Shown here piece after piece: positions 49,121-58,658 of a DNA stretch of 64,000 bases. The first letter of the stretch is position 1. The number at the start of each line of letters is the position of its first letter. A program made the translations under genes and the position numbers. The notes under the pieces were generated by a model. It saw only the letters and a program-made list of their open reading frames with translations, had not been told where the DNA came from and searched no databases. Origin of the DNA: Thiomicrorhabdus sp. ZW0627 (GTDB lineage Bacteria; Pseudomonadota; Gammaproteobacteria; Thiomicrospirales; Thiomicrospiraceae); assembly GCF_029767005.1 (NCBI RefSeq), contig NZ_JARUQR010000001.1, forward strand, positions 1 through 64,000. Direction: 5' to 3'.

Positions 49121-51577
49121 ATGCCTGCACAGTCTATCCGTGGAAGAACGACGTTTCAGAATGTCGGAATCTATTTTTTGATGCTGGTTCTAATCAGTGG
49201 AATCGGCTTCATGTCCTATCTTTATCTTGAAGTAAAGTATGAAGATAAATTCGATAATTTGAAAAAAGAAATGAACCAGAAAGAGGCGCTTCTGATCGAG
49301 ATTCAATCTCAATTAGGGTATGGAAAGTTCATTCATAATTTCAAAAATTTCGTAATTCGTGGAGAGAAAGATTACCGAACGGAGAGTTACTCGAAAGAAG
49401 TTGAGCAAAATGGAAAGACGATTCTAGAAGATATCGAGGCATACCGTAAGTTCGGAAATCTTAGTGAGGTTGAAATAAAAGGCCTTGATGAGATGGAAGC
49501 GGTGGTTAGTAAGTATGTGAGCCGTGTAGCGGAGGTGAAAAAACTACGTCAAGCAGGTTTGTCTGTTGCGCAGATCGACAGCAAGGTGATCGTGGATGAC
49601 CGTAAAGCCATGGATGCATTGAAAGTATGGTATGCGCATCTGAAAAAAGTGTCGGATGAAAAGAATAAACAGCTTAATGAAGAATTGTTTAGAGCGGAAA
49701 TCATTAACGTCATTGCAGTCTTTCTGGTTTCTTTAATTGTCAGTTTGATTGCCTTCGAGTTTTTCATTCGCCGCGCTATTGTCACGCCGATTACGCATTT
49801 GCAGGATTCGTTCCTTCACATGTGTGAAGATCCTTCCGACGTGAACTGGTCGACCAAAATCGTACTTGAAGGTTCGCGTGAACTGAAGCAGATGGAATTT
49901 TTATTGGAACGCATGTTGGTTCGGATTCACGATCAGGTTGATCAGTTGAATACGGTGAAAACGGTTATGGATCAAAGCAGTTCCAATATTATGTTGGCGG
50001 ATGCCGATCTGACCATCACATACATGAATGAATCCATTCTCAATACATTGAAAAAAGTCGAAAAAGACATTCAGAAAATGTTGCCGCATTTTTCGGCGGA
50101 TGATCTGATCGGACAGAATATCGATATTTTCCATGTGCGTCCCGAACATCAGCGCAACTTATTGGGGAACCTGACAGAAACCTATACGGCTGAATTAAAC
50201 CTGGGTGAGTTGAATCTGTTAATCATCGTTAACCCGATTTGGGGTCAGAATGGTGAACGAATCGGTTATGTGACCGAATGGAAAGACGTCAGCGAAACGG
50301 TGAAGCTGGAAAGGATGCAGAAAAACGTTGAAGAGAACCTGAAAGTGATCGTAGAGCGAGCCGCCAAGGGAGATATCGGCGAGCAGATCGACGTTTCCGT
50401 ACTGGATGGTTTTGTACACGACCTGGGCGAACAGATCAACGTGATGACGTCTTCAATCTCTGAAGCAAACTTGAATATCTCGAACGTCATTCAGCTTTTG
50501 GCGCAGGGTGATCTGACCAAACGAGTCGAAGGGGATTACGAAGCGGGTCTTGGCGAAATGAAGGACGCCATCAACGGCTCTTTGGACAATCTATCTAGTA
50601 TTCTGGCGCAGGTGAATGTCGCCATTCGTCAGATTTCCGGTGATATTCAGAGTACCAGCGAGCGCAATACGGATCTGTCGGGGCGCATTCAGCAGCAGGC
50701 GGCGTCCATTCAAGAAACGGCCTCAACCATGGAAGAGTTGACAGCAGCGGTGCGTAGCAATGCGGAAAGTGCTCAGCAGGCTAATGAAGTGTCCGTTCAA
50801 GCGAGCCATAAGACGACGGAAGGCGCCGAGGTCATGAAACAGACCATTCAAGCGATGTCGAGCATCAGGGAATCGAGCGAGCAAATCGAACAGATCATCG
50901 GACTAATCGATTCGATCGCATTCCAGACCAATTTGTTGGCGTTGAATGCTGCGGTTGAGGCAGCCAGAGCCGGTGAACACGGTAGAGGGTTTGCCGTGGT
51001 CGCAGGCGAGGTTCGGAGTCTGGCCGGTAAGTCGGCGGATGCGGCCAGAGAGATTAAAGGATTGATAGAACGCTCGACGCATCAGGTGCACGAGGGTACC
51101 AAACTGGCAGAGCAGTCGGGTAACGCATTGTCTGAAATCAGTCAGGCGATTTCTCAGGTAACCGAACTGGTTTCCGAAATGGCGGCCTCTTCGGTTGAGC
51201 AGTCGCAAGGAATTGAGCAGGTGAATCAGGCGATTGTGCTTTTGGATCGCAATACTCAGGAAAATGCACATTTGGTTGAATTGTCTGCAAGCAGTGCACA
51301 AACCATTGCTAAACAATCCGAGCAGCTGGTAGCACGTATGCAGCAGTTCAGTATTCTTGATGGGTTCCAAAAGGAGGCCGAAAGTAGCATGTCTTCGGCA
51401 TCAGTGGTTCGAAATGAAGCGGTTCGTTTGGAAAAACCTAAGCCGGTTGCCATTGAAACCAAGAAGGAAACCAAGCCTGTTGAAGAAGAATCGAAACCTG
51501 AAAAACCGGTTCAAACGACTAAACCTTTAAAACCGATGACAGAAAGGAATGATTCCGGTGATTGGGAAGATTTTTAA
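49121..51577 (+). CDS. Methyl-accepting chemotaxis protein with CheR-docking tail
   Basis: An 818-residue membrane chemoreceptor. Helix 1 (about 15-36), a periplasmic helical sensor (about 37-200), helix 2 (about 202-222), HAMP, a PAS-like domain (about 290-400) and a methyl-accepting domain (about 450-740, tip [38 protein letters not shown]) are visible. The final pentapeptide DWEDF matches the CheR/CheB tether pattern of NWETF. The ATG at 49121 follows AAAGGA. The PAS region closely resembles that of the upstream receptor. Confidence 0.9.
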   Translation: MPAQSIRGRTTFQNVGIYFLMLVLISGIGFMSYLYLEVKYEDKFDNLKKEMNQKEALLIEIQSQLGYGKFIHNFKNFVIRGEKDYRTESYSKEVEQNGKTILEDIEAYRKFGNLSEVEIKGLDEMEAVVSKYVSRVAEVKKLRQAGLSVAQIDSKVIVDDRKAMDALKVWYAHLKKVSDEKNKQLNEELFRAEIINVIAVFLVSLIVSLIAFEFFIRRAIVTPITHLQDSFLHMCEDPSDVNWSTKIVLEGSRELKQMEFLLERMLVRIHDQVDQLNTVKTVMDQSSSNIMLADADLTITYMNESILNTLKKVEKDIQKMLPHFSADDLIGQNIDIFHVRPEHQRNLLGNLTETYTAELNLGELNLLIIVNPIWGQNGERIGYVTEWKDVSETVKLERMQKNVEENLKVIVERAAKGDIGEQIDVSVLDGFVHDLGEQINVMTSSISEANLNISNVIQLLAQGDLTKRVEGDYEAGLGEMKDAINGSLDNLSSILAQVNVAIRQISGDIQSTSERNTDLSGRIQQQAASIQETASTMEELTAAVRSNAESAQQANEVSVQASHKTTEGAEVMKQTIQAMSSIRESSEQIEQIIGLIDSIAFQTNLLALNAAVEAARAGEHGRGFAVVAGEVRSLAGKSADAAREIKGLIERSTHQVHEGTKLAEQSGNALSEISQAISQVTELVSEMAASSVEQSQGIEQVNQAIVLLDRNTQENAHLVELSASSAQTIAKQSEQLVARMQQFSILDGFQKEAESSMSSASVVRNEAVRLEKPKPVAIETKKETKPVEEESKPEKPVQTTKPLKPMTERNDSGDWEDF

Positions 51578-51598
51578 TCGCCTTTGGATTTAGAAAAG

Positions 51599-51630
51599 TA
51601 AAAAGCCGTCAAATGACGGCTTTTTTATTG
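51599..51630. terminator. Chemoreceptor terminator
   Basis: AAAAGCCGTC, AAAT, GACGGCTTTT and a T-run, about 20 bp after the stop. Confidence 0.88.
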
Positions 51631-51655
51631 TTTGGATTTTCTGTTTTTGTTTCTG

Positions 51656-51667
51656 AGCAGGCCTGTT
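51656..51667. repeat. AACAGGCCTGTT-like palindrome, copy 7
   Basis: AGCAGGCCTGTT, one mismatch to the consensus, between the chemoreceptor terminator and the DUF302 gene 3' end. Confidence 0.7.
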
Positions 51668-51683
51668 GAGATTGGCAACAGCA

Positions 51684-52136
51684 TTATTTATTTGCAGCGG
51701 CTTGGGTAATGCCAGCCAAGGCCTTTTCCATTTTGGTTAAAGTATCCGCACACCCTTTAATTTGATGTTTTCGCTGTAAATAGGCCGGTTGGTTATAACT
51801 GATCCAAACTTTCGAGTTTTCGTCTTGCCAAACCAGCGCTTTAAGCGGCAGGTCGATGGCCACGCTCTGCTGACACTGCATCAGCAGGCTACCGACTTTT
51901 GGATTGCCGAAGATCAAAAGTTGAGTATCTCTCAGGTCAATACCGACCGCTTTGGCGCCGTCGGAATGTCTGATCCGGTTGAAGATTGTCATCCCTTTTT
52001 GTTTCAGGATGGTTTCCATGCGATTCGCCGTTTCTTCCACACTAAACTGGCTTGGTACATTAGTCACGCCGTCCGCCGCTTGCACGGACACCACCCAGAA
52101 AAATAGCGGTAAAAGCAGTAATCGTTTTTTGTTCAT
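51684..52136 (-). CDS. DUF302 family protein (secreted form)
   Basis: A 150-residue periplasmic DUF302 protein. The signal peptide is MNKKRLLLLPLFFWVVSVQA. The core shows FNRIRHSDGAKAVGIDLRDTQLLIFGNPKVGSLLMQCQQSVAIDLPLKALVWQD, the family's longest conserved block. It lies 79 bp downstream of the copper ATPase on the same strand, so it may be co-transcribed; a link to copper is inference. Confidence 0.88.
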   Translation of the reverse strand: MNKKRLLLLPLFFWVVSVQAADGVTNVPSQFSVEETANRMETILKQKGMTIFNRIRHSDGAKAVGIDLRDTQLLIFGNPKVGSLLMQCQQSVAIDLPLKALVWQDENSKVWISYNQPAYLQRKHQIKGCADTLTKMEKALAGITQAAANK

Positions 52137-52204
52137 GGTTTGTTCTTCTAAATTGAGATAGTTGTATCGGTCACTATATCAACTCACGAAGCGGTTATAA
52201 ACCT

Positions 52205-52216
52205 AACCGGCCTGTT
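52205..52216. repeat. AACAGGCCTGTT-like palindrome, copy 8
   Basis: AACCGGCCTGTT, one mismatch to the consensus, touching the 3' end of the copper ATPase gene. Confidence 0.6.
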
Positions 52217-54315
52217 TAAAACGAAGTAGGTTGGTTTTGCAGTTTCAACTTCAATAGTTGTGCATTAATGGCAACAATGATGGTGCTCAGACTCATCAGT
52301 ACGGCACCTAATGCCGGGTTGATGACGATGCCCGAACTGTAAAGAATTCCGGCGGCGAGTGGAATTGCAATCACGTTGTAACCGGTCGCCCATACAAAGT
52401 TCTGGATCATCTTACGGTAGGTTTCATTGCCGGAAAAGACCAGATAGGCGATATCCTTTGGGTTGCTGTTAACAAGAATGATGTCGGCCGTTTCCGCTGC
52501 GACGTCTGTCCCCGATCCGATAGCGATACCGACGTCCGCGGTAGCTAAGGCCGGAGCATCGTTGATGCCGTCACCGGTCATGGCGACAAACTCTCCTTGG
52601 TTTTGCAGTTCTTTGATCTTTTGAAGTTTCTGGTCCGGCAGCAGGCCGGCGTAATAGCCGTCCAGCTCTAACTCTTCGCTGACGCTGCGGGCAACTGCGT
52701 CGTTATCTCCGGTCAGCATGTAAACTTTGAGACCTTGCTCTTGGAGGTTTTTGACGGCTTCATAGGATTCAGGGCGAATTCTATCCGCCATGGCAATGTA
52801 GCCCGCCACTTGTTCATCTACAAGAAGGTAGATGACCGTTTCTGCGGAATTGCCGGTGGATTCTTCAGGTGGTTTTATGTCGTTTTCATTCAGGTACCCC
52901 GGACTGACGACTTTGATCCGGAGACTTCCCAAATTGGCTGATATGCCTTTACCCGTCAGCGCCTGAAAATCCTGAACCGGTTCGGGTTCGATATTTTCGT
53001 CTTTGGCTTTTTGCAAGACGCCCAGAGCAAGCGGGTGTTCCGAATGGGATTCCAGCGAAGCGGCCATTTCCAGAATCTGGCGGTCGTTGAACTGCTCGTC
53101 TACCGAAGCGTATCGTGTGACGCCAAAGTCGCCTTGTGTCAGGGTGCCAGTTTTGTCGAAGACCATTAGACTGATTTTGCGACTGTTTTCGAAAGCGGTG
53201 CGGTTGCGTATCAAGAGGCCGCGTTGAGCCGAGACCGCCGTGGAAATGGCAACCACTAATGGAACCGCCAGGCCAAGGGCGTGTGGACAGGTGATGACCA
53301 TGACACTGGCCATACGTTCCAGTGCAAAGACGAACGGTTTGCCAAGTGCAAGCCAAGAAGCCAGCGTACCGAAACCGACGGTCAGTGCGATCAGAGTCAG
53401 CCAAAAGGCGATGCGGTTTGCCAGGTGTTGGGTTTTTGATTTTTCACTCTGTGCCTGGCGTACCATGTCGATGACTTTATGCAGATAGGCTTCTTCACCG
53501 ATCTGTTGGACGAGTACCGTAATTGAACCGTTGCCGTTGATGGTTCCGCCAATGACTTTTTCTCCGGTGCTTTTTTTGACCGGCTTAGACTCACCCGTGA
53601 CCATCGACTCATTGATGCTGGTTTCGCCTTCGGTGATGGAACCGTCCACAGGAATCTTTTCGCCTGGTCGCACCAGAACGAGGTCATTGGCATTTAATTG
53701 GTCGATAGAGACCTGTACCGGTTTCCCGTTTTCCAGTCGGTAAGCTTCGGTCGGCATCATTTCGACCAATTTCTGTAACGAGCTGGATGCACCCAGAACC
53801 GATTTCATCTCAATCCAGTGGCCCAGTAACATGATGTCGATCAGTGTCGCGAGTTCCCAGAAGAAGGTTTTTCCTTGCAGTCCGAAAGTCGTTGCAGAGC
53901 TGTATCCGAACGCGACGCTAATGGCGACGCCGATCAGTGTCATCATGCCGGGTTGTTTGCTTTTTACTTCATTGAACAGGCCTGTCAGGAATGGCCAACC
54001 GCCGTAAAAGTAGATCACCACGGAAAGGCCGAACAGAACATAGTTAGCGCCAATGAAGTCGACTTTATATCCAAGTACGCTTTGAACCAGAGGAGATAAG
54101 ACCAATATCGGCAAGGTGATAATTAACGAAATCCAGAAGCGTTTTCGGAAATCCACAATCATCATTTTGTGATGCGCTGTGTGATCGTGATGGTGGTGAT
54201 TATGGCCGTGACCATGCTCATCCGATTGCGAGGCAGAGTGATGGTGGCCGAGATGCCCTTCATGTTGGTGGGTCGAATGGGCATGCTGGTGTGATTGAGC
54301 GGATTGGGTTTGCAT
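52216..54315 (-). CDS. Copper-exporting P1B-type ATPase, CPH class (CopB-like)
   Basis: A 699-residue heavy-metal ATPase. The His-rich N-terminus (about 1-50) replaces the usual CxxC metal domain. The TM metal motif is CPH (VITCPHALGLAVP), marking the P1B-3 CopB group. DKTGT carries the phosphorylated Asp, TGES the actuator, and MTGDGINDAPALATADVGIAIG the hinge. It probably exports Cu(I/II). A strong AAGGAGG precedes the ATG. The gene includes a palindrome core (AACAGGCCTGTC, 53975-53986). Confidence 0.93.
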   Translation of the reverse strand: MQTQSAQSHQHAHSTHQHEGHLGHHHSASQSDEHGHGHNHHHHDHTAHHKMMIVDFRKRFWISLIITLPILVLSPLVQSVLGYKVDFIGANYVLFGLSVVIYFYGGWPFLTGLFNEVKSKQPGMMTLIGVAISVAFGYSSATTFGLQGKTFFWELATLIDIMLLGHWIEMKSVLGASSSLQKLVEMMPTEAYRLENGKPVQVSIDQLNANDLVLVRPGEKIPVDGSITEGETSINESMVTGESKPVKKSTGEKVIGGTINGNGSITVLVQQIGEEAYLHKVIDMVRQAQSEKSKTQHLANRIAFWLTLIALTVGFGTLASWLALGKPFVFALERMASVMVITCPHALGLAVPLVVAISTAVSAQRGLLIRNRTAFENSRKISLMVFDKTGTLTQGDFGVTRYASVDEQFNDRQILEMAASLESHSEHPLALGVLQKAKDENIEPEPVQDFQALTGKGISANLGSLRIKVVSPGYLNENDIKPPEESTGNSAETVIYLLVDEQVAGYIAMADRIRPESYEAVKNLQEQGLKVYMLTGDNDAVARSVSEELELDGYYAGLLPDQKLQKIKELQNQGEFVAMTGDGINDAPALATADVGIAIGSGTDVAAETADIILVNSNPKDIAYLVFSGNETYRKMIQNFVWATGYNVIAIPLAAGILYSSGIVINPALGAVLMSLSTIIVAINAQLLKLKLQNQPTSF
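53975..53986. repeat. Near-perfect palindrome inside the copper ATPase gene
   Basis: AACAGGCCTGTC, one mismatch, within coding sequence. Confidence 0.65.
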
Positions 54316-54453
54316 ACATCCTCCTTGGCTTTTCAGCTGGGTGGAAAGGCAATTTTAGGTTGGAAACCACTCTGTTAAGTTAAACATTTAACCGGGTGGT
54401 TTTGCAAATTTTTAGGCATATCGGGCTGAATCGGAACCGAGGCCTGTTGATTT

Positions 54454-57400
54454 TTAGGATGGCGAATTGAAAAGGTAGCGTTTTATGTCGATCTCGTCGA
54501 TCTGTTCCGGCGTCAGGTGACGTTTGGCGTATTCCAGATATACACCGCTGGTCAGGAACAGTTTAAAGATGTCGTAGTCGATGTGGTGCTCCAGCGTCAT
54601 ATGGTAAAGGATGTCGATGGCCACGCTGACCGGTTTGGCTTTTTTATAAGGTCTGTCTGCGGCGGTCAGAGCCTCAAAGATGTCCGCTACAGCAAGAATC
54701 CGTTCCGGTATGGATAGGTCATATGCTTTTAGCTTTCTTGGATACCCTGTTCCATCCAGTGTTTCATGATGGCTGGAGGCGTATTTCGGTACGCGGGCGA
54801 GTTCGGATGGGAAAGGCAGGTTTTCCAGCATTTTGATGGTACTGATGATGTGTTCGTTGATTTTAAACCGGTCTTCTGCCGTGAGCGTGCCTCTGGAAAT
54901 GGATAGATTGTAGAGTTCGCCTAAATTGTACTGATGTTCCGGAATCTCCATTTTGATATGAAGTTTCGGATCGTAGTGACCATTTCGAGTACGCGGGATG
55001 ATGTGTTCGGGTCTATCGCTGAGCAGGGGTTCATCGACCGGCAAGGTTTTAGGTGGTTCGTTAATGCGATCCTCTTCAACCGGAGACAGACCAATGCGAT
55101 CGTCAAAGTGGCGTTGCCATGTCGTTTTAGCCAGTTGTTTAAGTCTAGAAGCGTCGGCTTCTTCCATATACTCCTGTCCCACATTGCAGCGGGCGACGAA
55201 TTTAAAGTCTTGAACAAGACGAGCATGCTTTTGGTTCAGTTCGTCTTTTAATTGTCCCTCTTTTTCCGGGGATTCTGCCAACTGTTGCCAATAATGGATT
55301 TCGGCATCCCGCCATAGTACTTCGAAGCGCATACGAATTTCGTGGATTCGGTTGTAGATCGTTTCGAGTTTGGTGCCTTTGTCGACAATGTGTTCGGGCG
55401 TTGTGATTTTTCCGCAATCGTGCAGCCACGCTGCGATGCTAAACTCTCTTAATTCCTCTTCGGAGTTGAAAGCGAATTCATCAAACGGCTTGTTGTTGGA
55501 ATCCGAAGCGGCCTTGGCAATCATGATGGCCAGTTCGGGAACTCTTGCACAGTGGCCTGCTGTATAAGGAGACTTGTCATCAATGGCCTGGGCGATCAGA
55601 CGGACGAACGAGTCCATCAGTTCCTTCAGCTCGAATTCATGTTGTTTCATAGCTAGGGACATTTCGACCATCGAGTTTGAGAGGTCGTTGATTTCTATAA
55701 TGTGGCTTGGGATGAGTTCGACGTCGTCGAAGCGACGATGCTTGATTTTTTCGTTTTCGTCCGATAATTTGCGAATCGGCGCTACGATCGGTGAGGCGAA
55801 CAGCCAGGAAATCGGTAATAGCAATAGCAGACAGATTGCGGTGATCAGAATCGAGATTTTCACTTTATTGAGGCTTTCGGCAAGCACTTTTTTACTGGGA
55901 ACCACGACTGCAAAATATTCCTGTCCGTCTTGGTTAGACGACAGATCCGTGATGAACACGAAATGTTTTTTTCCGTTGATGATTGTTTTTTGCAGCTTAT
56001 TTTGTGATTCAGGGTGCTTGAGCAGTTCGATCAGTTGTGGATAAGGAACCGTGGATTTAGCTTTGACGGTAGAGGTTTTGAAAGAACCATCCAACCATTT
56101 CGCCTGCAGCTGCTGTATTGGTTTAGTACCGATATTTTTGAGCGCAAGATTGATGATTTGAACGAGTTCTTCGTTTCCTTTCTTGACCATTACATGCAAT
56201 TCGTCGGGCAGGTCCACGGCCGAAGTATTGATATTGTCATGGAATTGGATGTTCTTGACGAAGTATTGATTAGCCGTGTGGTGCAAAATAACGCCGCTAT
56301 CCAAGGTCGCATAGACTTTCCCTTGTTGGACGGCTTGAATCGCCTGCCTGGTGGACTCTACTTCTACAATGTTGATTAGGGGGAACTTATGACGGATGAT
56401 CGGGATGATAGACCACCCTTTGGGGATGGCGACGGATTTACCAATCAAGTCACTTAGATATTCAATTTTGGGTCGACGAGGGCGAGTGATGACGGAGTAC
56501 GGAAGTTTGAGAATTGCTTGACTCATCAGACCGTTCTGCTCGTTTTCGGGAGTGCGGAACAAGGGTTGCAGGATCTCCAACTCATCGTTTTTGAATTGAT
56601 CCACTAATTCCGTCCATTTATAGCCATTTACGAACTCAATTTTCATTCCTGTCATTTGGGCGATGACTTTTATCAGATCGACGGCGTAGCCTTTTGGTTC
56701 TCCGGCAATTGAATAATCGATCGGTGGCCAATCTATTTCGTTTGAAATGCGAATCCGTCCGAGCTGTTGGATGTAGGCCTTCTGTTGATCGTTCAATTTA
56801 AGCGGAGGTACGGAAGGCAAGCTGTTTTGCGTGTCATCGATCTGATTAGTGGCAATAAGATCGCCGCTTTTTTGATAAAGATAGATTTCGCTGTCGTTGC
56901 TAAGGGGGTGTTGGTAAAGGTAATCTGAGATGGAAGACAGAGCGATGTCGACCGCCAACACGGCGTTAGTAGAGGGTACGACAGTGGCATAGGTTTGTCC
57001 GGGTGCTTGAAGGTGTTGGAACAGATAGGGCTTGGTTTTATAGACATGGCCTGTTTTCGCATTGGTGAACCAAAGCCGTTTTCTCGGGTCATAATCGCTC
57101 TGTTCCTGGCGTGAGACCCTTAGGTTAAAGTGTTCGTCGTAATATTCAAACCGGCGGAACCGTTCCGTTCCTTTGCCCGAGACCGTGATGATTACCCAAC
57201 GATCGGAAAGGGAGGCTTTTAGCTGGTGCCTGACCGCGTGATTGGTGTTTAAGTTCACCAGCTCATAAAAGTTACCGTTATCGAACCCGATATAAATTGC
57301 GTAGAACAGGGGGTTGTTCTTCATCATCTCAGTAAACAGTTCCGGGGCGTTCGGATTGATCCAGTTGTGTTCGATAAGGTTAGGGTATTTTGATAATAGT

Positions 57401-57618
57401 CTGGTTGCCTGGATGGCTTTGTCGTCGATGGCGGTGAGATGGTCTCGGGTGTTGGATGCGGTGAGCTGGTATTTGGATAGAGCGTTTTCAGTGGCCATCG
57501 ATTGGCTGAAATAATATTGAAGACCGATGGCAATTAAGGCGGTGAATGCGGTGGCAAGAATGAAAACTGTAAGTACCGTCAGTCGGATGGATATTTGAAA
57601 TCGTTTAAGTTGCTTCAC
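54454..57618 (-). CDS. HD-GYP phosphodiesterase with Cache and inserted SBP-type sensor
   Basis: A 1054-residue membrane protein, probably a cyclic-di-GMP phosphodiesterase. Helix 1 (about 13-34) leads into a Cache-like periplasmic region (about 40-270). A bacterial extracellular solute-binding (SBP_bac_3-like) domain spans about 288-510 (ISNEIDWPPIDYSIAG), then more Cache-like sequence to about 580. Helix 2 (about 586-608) and a HAMP-like linker follow. The HD-GYP domain has HDCGK (734-738) and HHETLDGTGYP (950-960). About 150 extra residues separate HDCGK from the next metal histidine. GTG start with GGAG eight bases upstream. Confidence 0.9.
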   Translation of the reverse strand: MKQLKRFQISIRLTVLTVFILATAFTALIAIGLQYYFSQSMATENALSKYQLTASNTRDHLTAIDDKAIQATRLLSKYPNLIEHNWINPNAPELFTEMMKNNPLFYAIYIGFDNGNFYELVNLNTNHAVRHQLKASLSDRWVIITVSGKGTERFRRFEYYDEHFNLRVSRQEQSDYDPRKRLWFTNAKTGHVYKTKPYLFQHLQAPGQTYATVVPSTNAVLAVDIALSSISDYLYQHPLSNDSEIYLYQKSGDLIATNQIDDTQNSLPSVPPLKLNDQQKAYIQQLGRIRISNEIDWPPIDYSIAGEPKGYAVDLIKVIAQMTGMKIEFVNGYKWTELVDQFKNDELEILQPLFRTPENEQNGLMSQAILKLPYSVITRPRRPKIEYLSDLIGKSVAIPKGWSIIPIIRHKFPLINIVEVESTRQAIQAVQQGKVYATLDSGVILHHTANQYFVKNIQFHDNINTSAVDLPDELHVMVKKGNEELVQIINLALKNIGTKPIQQLQAKWLDGSFKTSTVKAKSTVPYPQLIELLKHPESQNKLQKTIINGKKHFVFITDLSSNQDGQEYFAVVVPSKKVLAESLNKVKISILITAICLLLLLPISWLFASPIVAPIRKLSDENEKIKHRRFDDVELIPSHIIEINDLSNSMVEMSLAMKQHEFELKELMDSFVRLIAQAIDDKSPYTAGHCARVPELAIMIAKAASDSNNKPFDEFAFNSEEELREFSIAAWLHDCGKITTPEHIVDKGTKLETIYNRIHEIRMRFEVLWRDAEIHYWQQLAESPEKEGQLKDELNQKHARLVQDFKFVARCNVGQEYMEEADASRLKQLAKTTWQRHFDDRIGLSPVEEDRINEPPKTLPVDEPLLSDRPEHIIPRTRNGHYDPKLHIKMEIPEHQYNLGELYNLSISRGTLTAEDRFKINEHIISTIKMLENLPFPSELARVPKYASSHHETLDGTGYPRKLKAYDLSIPERILAVADIFEALTAADRPYKKAKPVSVAIDILYHMTLEHHIDYDIFKLFLTSGVYLEYAKRHLTPEQIDEIDIKRYLFNSPS

Positions 57619-57776
57619 TCATATTTCTCCGACCAACAAAATTAATCTTGTTAAATCTGTGTTTTACTTACGTGATTAGAAAATATCCTATATAAATAGT
57701 AGGGGTACGTCAATTCGATTTTTGTGGGAATTTTCAGTCAATGAAAAGTGGGATGGAAAGTGAAAGAAGGTGAGTT

Positions 57777-57804
57777 GCAAAATGAACAGGCCTGTTCATT
57801 TTGC
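57777..57804. repeat. AACAGGCCTGTT palindrome, copy 9, 28-bp perfect palindrome
   Basis: The 12-mer (57785-57796) is flanked by GCAAAATG on the left and CATTTTGC on the right, making a perfect 28-bp palindrome. It lies between the HD-GYP gene start and the VIT gene end, which are both minus strand. Confidence 0.92.
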
Positions 57805-57839
57805 GGTGGGTTCTGTTAGCGATTGTTTTAGAGTACGGC

Positions 57840-58559
57840 TTAGCCTACAGCTCCAAATGCGAGGCCTACATAAGTGGTCAATGCCATAGCCAAACAGCCC
57901 CAAATAGACATGCGCAATGCACCTTTGAACATGTTGGCGCCACCTGTTTTAGCGGCGAGTGCACCTAAAACAGCAAGAAGAACCAGTGAGCTTCCGGCGA
58001 CGATATACCCTAGGTTTTCCATCGGTAGTAATGCGACCAGAAGAACCGGAACTGCGGCACCGGAGATAAATGAAGCGGCCGAAGCGAAAGCGGCCTGCAA
58101 AGGACGGGCCGTGTGCACTTCGGTCAAACCGAGTTCGTCATGAGCATGGGCGCCCAAGGCGTCGTGTTCCATCAGTTCCAGTGCCACCTTGTGTGCCGTT
58201 TCTTCACTGACACCGCGCTCCATGTAGATTCTGGCTAATTCGGCGTGTTCGGTGTCCCAGTCTTCTTCCAGCGCGATTCTTTCCAGTTCCAGATCGGCGG
58301 CTTCGGTATCGGCCTGGGAGCTGACCGAAACGTATTCCCCGGCGGCCATCGACAAGGCACCAGCCACGAGAGCGGCAACGCCGACCAGTAAGATGTCATC
58401 TTTGCTAGCCCCTGATGCGATGACACCGACCAATAGACTGACGACGGAGATGATACCGTCATTGGCTCCCAGTACTGCGGCTCTTAGCCAACCCATACGA
58501 TGGCTGTAGTGTTCTGCACTAAGATGTTCTTCAAGCATTTCTTGGGTGAAGTGTGACAT
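57840..58559 (-). CDS. VIT1/CCC1-family transporter (second copy)
   Basis: A 239-residue membrane protein with HRMGWLRAAVLGANDGIISVVSLLVGVIASG and AAGEYVSVSSQADTEAADL, both typical of the family. The central cytosolic helical region is shorter than in the first VIT protein (39459-40214). Probably exports Fe(II) or Mn(II). I use the ATG at 58559 (AGG upstream), not the TTG at 58589. Confidence 0.9.
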   Translation of the reverse strand: MSHFTQEMLEEHLSAEHYSHRMGWLRAAVLGANDGIISVVSLLVGVIASGASKDDILLVGVAALVAGALSMAAGEYVSVSSQADTEAADLELERIALEEDWDTEHAELARIYMERGVSEETAHKVALELMEHDALGAHAHDELGLTEVHTARPLQAAFASAASFISGAAVPVLLVALLPMENLGYIVAGSSLVLLAVLGALAAKTGGANMFKGALRMSIWGCLAMALTTYVGLAFGAVG

Positions 58560-58658
58560 GGCTTTTACCTGTTTAATGGAGCGGACCAAAGGTTTACGCT
58601 TGCCTTAGGTTCACTCGAATATTCCTTACGGAAGTTAAAATAACCGATTGAAAACAAA

